The notes under the pieces are model-generated. The model did no database searches and was not told the origin of the DNA. It saw nothing but the letters and a program-made list of their open reading frames with translations. The translations under genes were made by a program, and so were the position numbers. Source: Pisolithus tinctorius (lineage: Eukaryota > Basidiomycota > Agaricomycetes > Boletales > Pisolithaceae). Taken from it: DNA of 64,000 bases. The stretch is taken from positions 310,001 to 374,000 of the forward strand of contig JANFAH010000030.1 of NCBI GenBank assembly GCA_024663395.1. The letters are read 5' to 3'. Below are positions 57,562-64,000 of this stretch, in pieces. Positions within the stretch are counted from its first letter, which is position 1. The number at the start of each line of letters is the position of its first letter.

Positions 57562-59894
57562 TCAGCACCCTGGATATATCCTACTTGAAGGGAAACAGGT
57601 GCAGTGTACCTCAGAGCAAAAACAAGCTGACAATGCCCAGACCAAACAAGCAAGGCTGGAACAGGCAGTGACTTGAGAGCAAGGTATCAAATGCCTGGCC
57701 AATATTGTTGAAGAAACAGAGTGCCAAGAGAAAATGCTACTCACTGATATCCCAAAGCCCAGGCCTAAACCACACATTGTGTCAACAATACCAGTCAGGC
57801 CCTCTGAGGAATCTGAACTGGACACCGAGCCCATTGCTGGAATGGATGTCAGCAAAGATACAATGTCAGGAGAAAGTGCTGACCTGGACTGTGATGTAAA
57901 CAGTCAACAAGTTGAGGTTGATGGTGAATCACCTACCCAAGTGGTAAAGAAACAAAGAAATCAGAAAACTTCAACTCAGGATGCAGTAGAGGCAGTGCAA
58001 GGTGGCAACAAGTTTGCTGACAGTGTTGATAAGAATCAGCCTAAGAAAGGGAAGCACTGGGCATCTGTGTATGTTATCCCCCATCTTTCCACATGATTTT
58101 GCTCACTGAAACTGTTCTCTTCTACTGGGATTGCCTCGACCATTTCTATTGTCAACGTAGCCAAGCATCAGCAAAAGGCAACTTTGCTGGCATTGGAGAA
58201 GTGAAGGATTGGGCAGACAAGCTTGCCTCATCAAGATCACTCCACACCTTGCTCTCTCAGTGGTCCACTTCCACCAACTCTCATGCACTGAGGTCCACCT
58301 CCACCAACTCTTGTGTACCAAGGTCCATCTCTGGCACTAGCACTGACTCTGCATTCAAAGTTCCACATTCAACTCTGGCTTCCTCTACCATCTCCCAGCA
58401 CTCATTTCCAGACCACCTTATTCCTCCATCTCAACTCAACTGTGGTGACTATAGGTTTTATATTGATGAGGGTGATCTTGAACCCCTCACAGAGGCAGTT
58501 GGTCAATGGACAGACTCTATGGTAAGATTCTTTCTATGATTTCTAATTCCATCTTGATTTTTTTGTGTAGGACATCACTGAAGTTGTTAGCAGTTCTGAG
58601 ATAGACAAGTGGGAACCATCACCCCCACCTGCCACTACCCAATCATCTGCCCAGAAAGGTGCTCCCAAAGGAAATATCACATGTGCCACCAGTGACATGT
58701 CTGTTGGGAGTTCAAAGAAAAAATGAACCCAGCAAATTCAGGTAGGCTCATATCCCACACCACACATTTTTATTGACTGACATGCACTGTAGGTAGATGC
58801 AGGGGAGTCCAAATCAGGTGCTCTGCCATCCAAACAACCCAAGCCATCACAATGCAGTGCATCTGGATCTCAGCACTCTGGCAGTGGAGTGAACAGGAAG
58901 TATGTCAAGGACAACCTCCCCCTTGGCTCCACAGTTGACAACATATGGAGACAAGTCTTCATCTCTGCACTTGCACACTTCACTGCTGGATATGACAATC
59001 CTTGGACCATTCCCACCAAGAAATTCATGATGATCCTGCAGGTGATATGGGACAGGGTATATGAGGGTGAGATTGAGCACACCATCACCAATGTTGGGCC
59101 CATTTTCCACATCATAAGTATTATTGTATGTGTCGACATCTTAGCACTAACACCATATTTCATTTTAGGCTAAACAAAGTCTTAATAACTGGCATGGTGG
59201 GTTTGCCACAGCTGCCCCAGCTGTCATCACAACATTCTTTGCCAATGACACCAACTTCAAGGATCCCAAGCGATGTGTTGAATTTGCAAAGGTGATGCTC
59301 AAGAGGAACTGATTTCTTTTCAGCCACAACAGGGGGACAGACAACAAGGTAAAAAGTTTTCACACCTTCTTGCATCACATTAACTTAAGGAGCTAAATAG
59401 ATGTGGTCCAGATTGTGGAGGGCACCAGTTGTGCTCCAAACCTTTGCCCATCACTTCAACTTCATCCAGGGCTGAATGGAAGTCCTGGCCTTAGACAGTG
59501 AGTTGGCTGGATCTTGTACAGCACTCACATTGGCCTGTGCAGCAGTAATGTGCTATTTTATTTCCCTCCACTGAATCATACTGATACAATTTATTTGTAG
59601 GTCTGTTGAACTCTCACATTGGTTGCAGATGACCATCTCACTTTCAGGTCTTCCAATTCTGCCAGTGTGTGGACTACCACCACTCCCAAAGGTAACCAGT
59701 ATGAGTTTAATGATACTGTCTGGGGTGCAGCAACAAGGCATTACCTGGAGCCCATCAAAGGATTGTCCAAGGAGAATTTTGCACTTGTGGTTGAGGACAT
59801 GCAGATGTATGTCAAGAAAGGAACAGTGACCTCCAGTGTTATGGGCTTGGGAGAAGATGATAGCAAGTATGAAGATCTTTTTACCTTTCACTGA
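57562..59894 (+). pseudogene. Plavaka accessory gene, decayed and spliced
   Basis: Divergent from the transposase. Segments: an acidic N-terminal part (PRPKPHIVSTIPVRPSEESE), KGNFAGIGEVKDWADKLASS, a Ser/Thr-rich linker, KYVKDNLPLGSTVDNIWRQV with FISALAHFTAGYDNPWTIPT, ILQVIWDRVYEGEIEHTI, LNNWHGGFATAAPAVITTFF, KRCVEFAKVMLKRN, and finally EFNDTVWGAATRHYLEPIKG. Several short introns with GT-AG ends are implied. The order suggests one helical protein. I do not know a named family for it; by analogy with two-gene CACTA elements it may assist transposition. Confidence 0.5.
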
Positions 59895-60144
59895 TCATGT
59901 GCAGTACAGAATTTTTCCCCAACTATACATCATGCTTCTGTAGTCACATCCATTGTATTCCATAGATAGCACCATCTATTCTATCTCATGTGACTCATTT
60001 TGTATATCTCAAGTTGTGTGAGCTCAATAAGCTGCAAAGCATGGCAAGTTAGATTTTGACACTAAGTCTTTTTCCCCTTATTGACAATTTTGGCTTATTA
60101 TACTTTGCTCAAGATTTAAGCTCAATAAGGTCAAATAAGATTCG

Positions 60145-60170
60145 ATAAGATTTTTGTTAATTTGCTGATG
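60145..60170 (-). repeat. Plavaka right terminal inverted repeat
   Basis: Ends TTTGTTAATTTGCTGATG, the inverse of the left end. Confidence 0.85.
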
Positions 60171-61296
60171 CAGACAGATTTGGCCCCAGTTGTGTGTGAT
60201 CCTGGCAAATGCCAGTGGTCCATTTGCCACCCTTATCCCAGAGGTATAACTCTTCGTCCCATGTCATGGCACGTCCTGAACACACTCAATTTAGATCCGG
60301 CATTATGCTGGTCCCGATGTGTCTGTCCAGTCTGTAGTCATTGCTAGCAGCGAAGCATTTTTGGCCGTTGTGTACGACCCAAGGGACCTTAACCTGTACA
60401 GAGTTGTTGGTTCCGATGACGTCATCGAGTTCCTACCCGTAGATAAACCAGAGGAATCTAAATATCTTGCTCAATCGGTGAGTTCCTGTTTGCTTGTGCG
60501 CTGTGCTGCAGATACTGACCCCCCTTTTGTATCGGTGGAACGTTGAAGTGGGCGGGAAGTACGAAGTGGTTCTGACAACGAGAGATGGATTCTGGCGGTA
60601 TCGCCTTGGCGATGTTGTTGAGATCGCAGGGTTCAATCCTCACAATGGACAACCTCTTATCAGGTACATCGGGGTGGGTGGGCTTCATTTTTTCAAGTCA
60701 ATTTGTTGTATCTGACTCTCGTCGCAGCGGCGACAGTAAGTGTTTGGGCATCCCTGGTAAATGAATATACAAGTTAAAGACGGATATATTATTTTAGCAT
60801 GCACATCCGTCTTGCAAAGGAGATGACAACGGAAACGCAGCTTCGCAATGTCATTGACGCCACGTCCGACTTGTTCGGAGGGGTTTATGAGTTCTGCGTT
60901 TCCCCTGATTATCGCCAGGTGGTTGCTCGGTACGCATTCTTTGCTGAATTACAGGGCGATCCTGGTGAGTCCCTCCGTGGTATGCGGGTGGCACACTTGG
61001 GTTTGGGCGCAGTAACCTGATCTACCAAATTTCCTTCAGGCGCAAAAATTTCTGCGGTGCCCACTGCATCGCATGATCAACTGCAGAAACACAATGAAAA
61101 CTACCTGAAAGATAGTCAAATGGGCAAAATCGGGGTTCCCTGTGTTCGGGTGGTCCGGCTGGGGACATTTGGTGACTACAGAGGATGGAAGGTTGCGACG
61201 AAGGATGCTGCTACTGGCCAGGTGAAGGTGGCCGTGGTGATCTGGGTCGAGACGGACGGTGCGTGGCTGGAAGGACGGGTTATGTATGATATCTGA
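60171..61296 (+). pseudogene. GH3-like gene 3' half, host unit 4
   Basis: Continues the exon cut at 38228 and 51893: CAGACAGATTTGGCCCC, then introns as in unit 2, ASSEAFLAVVYDPRDLNLYR (the frame that unit 2 has lost is open here), VEVGGKYEVVLTTRDGFWRY, MHIRLAKEMTTETQLRNVID, HDQLQKHNENYLKDSQMGKI and MYDI-stop at about 61296. The C-terminal part looks nearly intact, but the N-terminal half is deleted and 22 kb of transposons split the gene. Confidence 0.82.
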
Positions 61297-61399
61297 AGGA
61301 AAGTGAGACGCCGGAAGGTGAATATGTATCTTGAGTTGTGATAGTCTTCACACAATCGTGCTATGTCGCATGTATTCTACGTACGTGCTTTCCGTGTTC

Positions 61400-61530
61400 A
61401 GGTGGGCCGACCGGGGACTGAGTGGAAGATCAAGACGAATGGGTGCATCGTGGCAGGTTAACTAGATGCCCTTTGTGATCTGGGGCATGGTTGGAAAAAA
61501 CGAGTTATCTATGATGTTTGACGGAAGGTG
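61400..61530 (+). repeat. Partial duplicate of the GH3 3' end, host unit 4
   Basis: GGTGGGCCGACCGGGGACTG to CTATGATGTTTGACGGAAGG, the counterpart of 30029-30195. Confidence 0.55.
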
Positions 61531-61573
61531 GAACGCAGGAAATGTAAATAGGTATTTCGCGTAGTGATCGACT

Positions 61574-62925
61574 TCAGCTAATCACTTGAACCAACTGAAT
61601 ACCATGCCTCCTCAGCTCCGTTCTGGCCCAATTAAACAAGTACAGCACAGAGTGTATCCCTTGTGGCTCCGTGAGAAGCGCATACACAATGAGCATGCAG
61701 AGGACATAAAGAACGCCAGCAAAGGCGAAATATAACTGAACCGTGGCTGCTTGATCCCTGAGATGTACCAGGAGTGCAGTAAGGAAAAAATAGACACTAC
61801 GAGATCTGTTTGTCAAAACTATGGTCCAACAGCTTTGTCAACCGTACCTGTATAACAAGGACCCAAACGGAGAAAATAAACACAACTGCATCGCAGAGAA
61901 GCACAGTCTACTGTGAGCCGTCTGACATTTCATGTAAGAGGATTGGCCGGCTGTTAAACCAAGCTGATTCACGTACAAAGAATCTCGGTGTCCTGACGGC
62001 TAATCCCATTGTAACGCTACCCAGTGCAGTAAACAGAGACATGTAACATAATCTCTGAGACCAGTAAGATAATCCTTCCTGGTCAATAGATTGGATAGCA
62101 AGGAATCCGACATTGGCGGCTAGAAGCACGGTAGCCTATCCGAAAGGTTCAGTGATGAGTACATATATGTACCAGACTTGTGGCCCTACTCACGAGTAGG
62201 TTAGATGCATCGATTTCACTTTGAAACGTTTTTGAGAACGCTTCCCATTTGTCTAGATCTGTTTGATCATCAACTTGAGTAGTTGCAAGGGCACTGCTGA
62301 CATATCGCAGTCGATCAAGGAAAATCATCATGCTAACTATGTCTAATATCACGAGGAACACAGTTGAATACGTCGACGGAGGTGGTGTGGACGATCCTAA
62401 ATTTCCGACAAGAGGGTTGGAGCGTCGCACACTTTGATATCACAAACGTCAGCGTGGGCACCTGCCGAAAGCCTTTGTTACATACCGCTGAGGAAGTGTA
62501 TGCATTGGTGGGTAGCCATGAGCGGTGAGATTTGTATCACTTTGCGGTCTGCCGGGGTCTGAGAGGCCAACTTCGGGCTTGACGATAACATCAGAGATCG
62601 AATTGTACAAGTGGTTAGGAAAGCTACGCACCTTAATTGCGTCAGGTTGTGTAGGTCCGTGGCTCAAAACCGACTCTCCATCGTCGGGGTATGGTACGGT
62701 TGCGTTCCGAAAGCTGGCACCAAGAATGGGCAAATTCGAAGCAAAGATGGTACATGCATCATTCTCTGGCAGGTACTTCCGTTTCTGCTTCCGGATGAAA
62801 GAGTTCCAAAAAGACAGGAGGTACCGGAATAAATACGAAGTTGTCGAGAAGCATCGTTTGGCGATGGCGATGAATAACTTGGGTAGGCGAACAAGAACTC
62901 GCAAGAGCGACTGGGGAACCAACAT
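61574..62925 (-). pseudogene. Unknown membrane-protein gene, host unit 4
   Basis: Same gene as in unit 2, starting MLVPQSLLRVLVRLPKLFIA at 62925, with a Ser-rich soluble part (PILGASFRNATVPY, VIVKPEVGLSD), then TVFLVILDIVSMMIFLDRLR, WEAFSKTFQSEIDASNLL, LCYMSLFTALGSVTMGLAV, and the last hydrophobic stretches YFFLTALLVHL and YVLCMLIVYALL. Exons lie in different frames; whether this copy is intact cannot be decided by eye. Confidence 0.5.
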
Positions 62926-62959
62926 GATGGTATGAGAACGGCAGGAACTTCCTGACAGA

Positions 62960-63609
62960 CGCCATATGCGCTTCCCCTGGAACCAAACACCAGCAATTCA
63001 GCTTGAGAAAGTACTGTGGGCAAGAAAAGATGAGCACAGTTTCGAACGAAGTGCCTTCGCCTTACATAATCACTCCGTTGACCATTCTTATTCTAGCAAT
63101 TTATTTACGACCATTCCGTACATTCATCCTGTCCCTCCTTGCCAGCGGCATTTAGCACATGGCTCAAATCCACTTCGCTGGTTGCAAAGTATTGCTCTAG
63201 AGCACCTTATGACGGATGTCGAGGGATTCGCTCGGGAATGGAGGTTGATATCCGCACCCTGAGGTTTCCCGATAATCAAAATGGCACAGGACGAAAAAGA
63301 AAATTTATCTTGTACCTTGCAACAGCCGCACAACGCAAGTGACACCTCCAAATCAGAAGTCTGGTGAGCGCTCGGTCAACTTAATTGGCATTATTGGGCG
63401 CGTCTCTTAGGGCAGGCTGGAATCCCAAAAGCGGTAGAATATGGAGAACAACAACGAATCTTCCTGCTCAGCCATCCTTCTGCAGACACCAATGAGCGTC
63501 CTTTGTCATTATCATATGATCCAGCCCAAGAAAGGACCCTCGCATGGTGCACTATCACAATTTGACACGGATTCCGACCTGACCGTGTACCAAATCTGAT
63601 GTAGCACAA
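62960..63609. other. Intergenic stretch, nothing recognised
   Basis: Sequence between the membrane-protein gene and the ligase fragment of host unit 4. Short frames on both strands lack recognisable motifs or partners in the other units. Confidence 0.4.
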
Positions 63610-64000
63610 TCACGAAGTTCACGACGTAGGATCTTTCCTGGCGCACTGAGAAGGATGCTGTCATGATGATATGCTTGGACACGATACACGATTTCATAAC
63701 ATACCTCCTAGGAACATTTTCTACCAGAACGATTCCACCACGTAGCTTCTTGTGAGGAGCAGCTCTTCGAGCGACCCGTTCTTGAATGTCAAGTGCGAAT
63801 GACGCTGCCTCCTTCGCAACGGCTCAAACAGGGGCAACATAAGCCCTGGAATGGGAAATGGTAAGTTACACGAGATGTACGTGCCGTACGGAGCCCTCCT
63901 CTGTGCAGCTTATGACCTTGGAGGATATGTACCTCGCCAGTTCCGTTTCCTTCGTGTCTGGCACACCAGTCACAGCGGCGTCAACCACATCAGGATGTTG
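63610..64000 (-). pseudogene. Adenylate-forming (4-coumarate-CoA-ligase-like) C-terminal fragment, host unit 4 (runs off window end)
   Basis: On the minus strand: HPDVVDAAVTGVPDTKETEL, then an interruption that may be an intron, a segment like AVAKEAASFALDIQERVARR, AAPHKKLRGGIVLVENVPR, an intron-like gap and APGKILRREL with the conserved A10 Lys. This is the end of an ATP-dependent CoA ligase, better preserved than the unit-1 copy. At least one stop (near 63825) is visible. The rest of the gene would lie beyond base 64000. Confidence 0.75.

Larger units (their letters stand above)
51894..60170. mobile_element. Plavaka-like DNA transposon (CACTA-related)
   Basis: An 8.3-kb element with inverted ends CATCAGgAAATTAACAAAA / CATCAGcAAATTAACAAAA (about 26 bp with two mismatches) and a possible 2-bp target repeat CA. 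Subterminal copies of AGCTCAATAA occur at both ends (52094, 60025, 60118), like transposase-binding sites. It carries a minus-strand transposase and a plus-strand accessory gene. Inserted in a GH3 exon: TTCA before it and CAGACAGATTTGG after it rejoin the unit-2 sequence GGTTCAGACAG. Strongly CpG-depleted. Confidence 0.85.

Noticed and set aside
1..64000. Starship-type captain (tyrosine recombinase), Helitron or defence-system genes
   Set aside because: No tyrosine recombinase, Rep/helicase or NLR-like motifs are visible; the locus is explained by LTR elements, DNA transposons and host remnants.

Overview
The window is a transposon-dense piece of a filamentous fungal genome, most likely a mushroom-forming basidiomycete (Agaricomycetes). 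Reasons: short spliceosomal introns, GH3-domain and adenylate-forming (4-coumarate-CoA-ligase-like) gene remnants of basidiomycete type, chromodomain Ty3/Gypsy elements, and a Plavaka-type transposase. I cannot name the species. I see no rRNA, tRNA, CRISPR array or bacterial feature. Almost every gene is part of a mobile element or is a broken host gene.

Layout. 1-9057: an old Ty3/Gypsy copy (family A, minus strand), cut by a solo LTR (1972-2773, target duplication CCCAG) and by a PIF/Harbinger DNA transposon (3962-6967, TAA). 9234-25738: a second, complete family-A element (plus strand, 285-bp LTRs, duplication CAACC) inside a GH3-like remnant. Inside it sits a young chromodomain Gypsy element, family B (10792-17632, minus strand, 451-bp LTRs, duplication CTAAG). 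25739-33842 and 37907-38228: host remnants in repeated units of a GH3-like gene (+), an unknown membrane-protein gene (-) and the C-terminal end of an adenylate-forming enzyme gene (-). 33843-37904: a 4.1-kb Tc1/mariner element with 135-bp inverted repeats and a second, spliced gene. 38229-51884: Gypsy family C (plus strand, 730/734-bp LTRs, duplication GATGG), whose chromodomain is split by a Copia element (43870-49358, minus strand, duplication TCAAC). 51894-60170: a Plavaka-like DNA transposon. 60171-64000: the rest of the interrupted GH3 copy, then membrane gene and ligase fragment again.

How the parts relate. The host block was duplicated about four times; no copy is intact. The fourth GH3 copy was opened within about nine bases by Gypsy C (carrying Copia) and Plavaka, so two adjacent bases of one exon now lie 22 kb apart. 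Deleting each insertion together with one target duplication restores the interrupted sequence, giving orders such as B after A, Harbinger and solo LTR after copy 1 of A, and Copia after C.

Decay pattern. In-frame stops in the elements are nearly always TGA where an arginine is expected, and lost catalytic Asp/Glu residues are Asn/Lys after a codon ending in C. Both are what C-to-T change at CpG gives. Mismatches between LTR pairs and terminal repeats show the same bias. The best candidates for something undescribed are a spliced antisense gene with a six-cysteine cluster in Gypsy C, the extra spliced gene in the Tc1/mariner element, the long C-terminal extension of Gypsy A, and the second gene of the Plavaka element.
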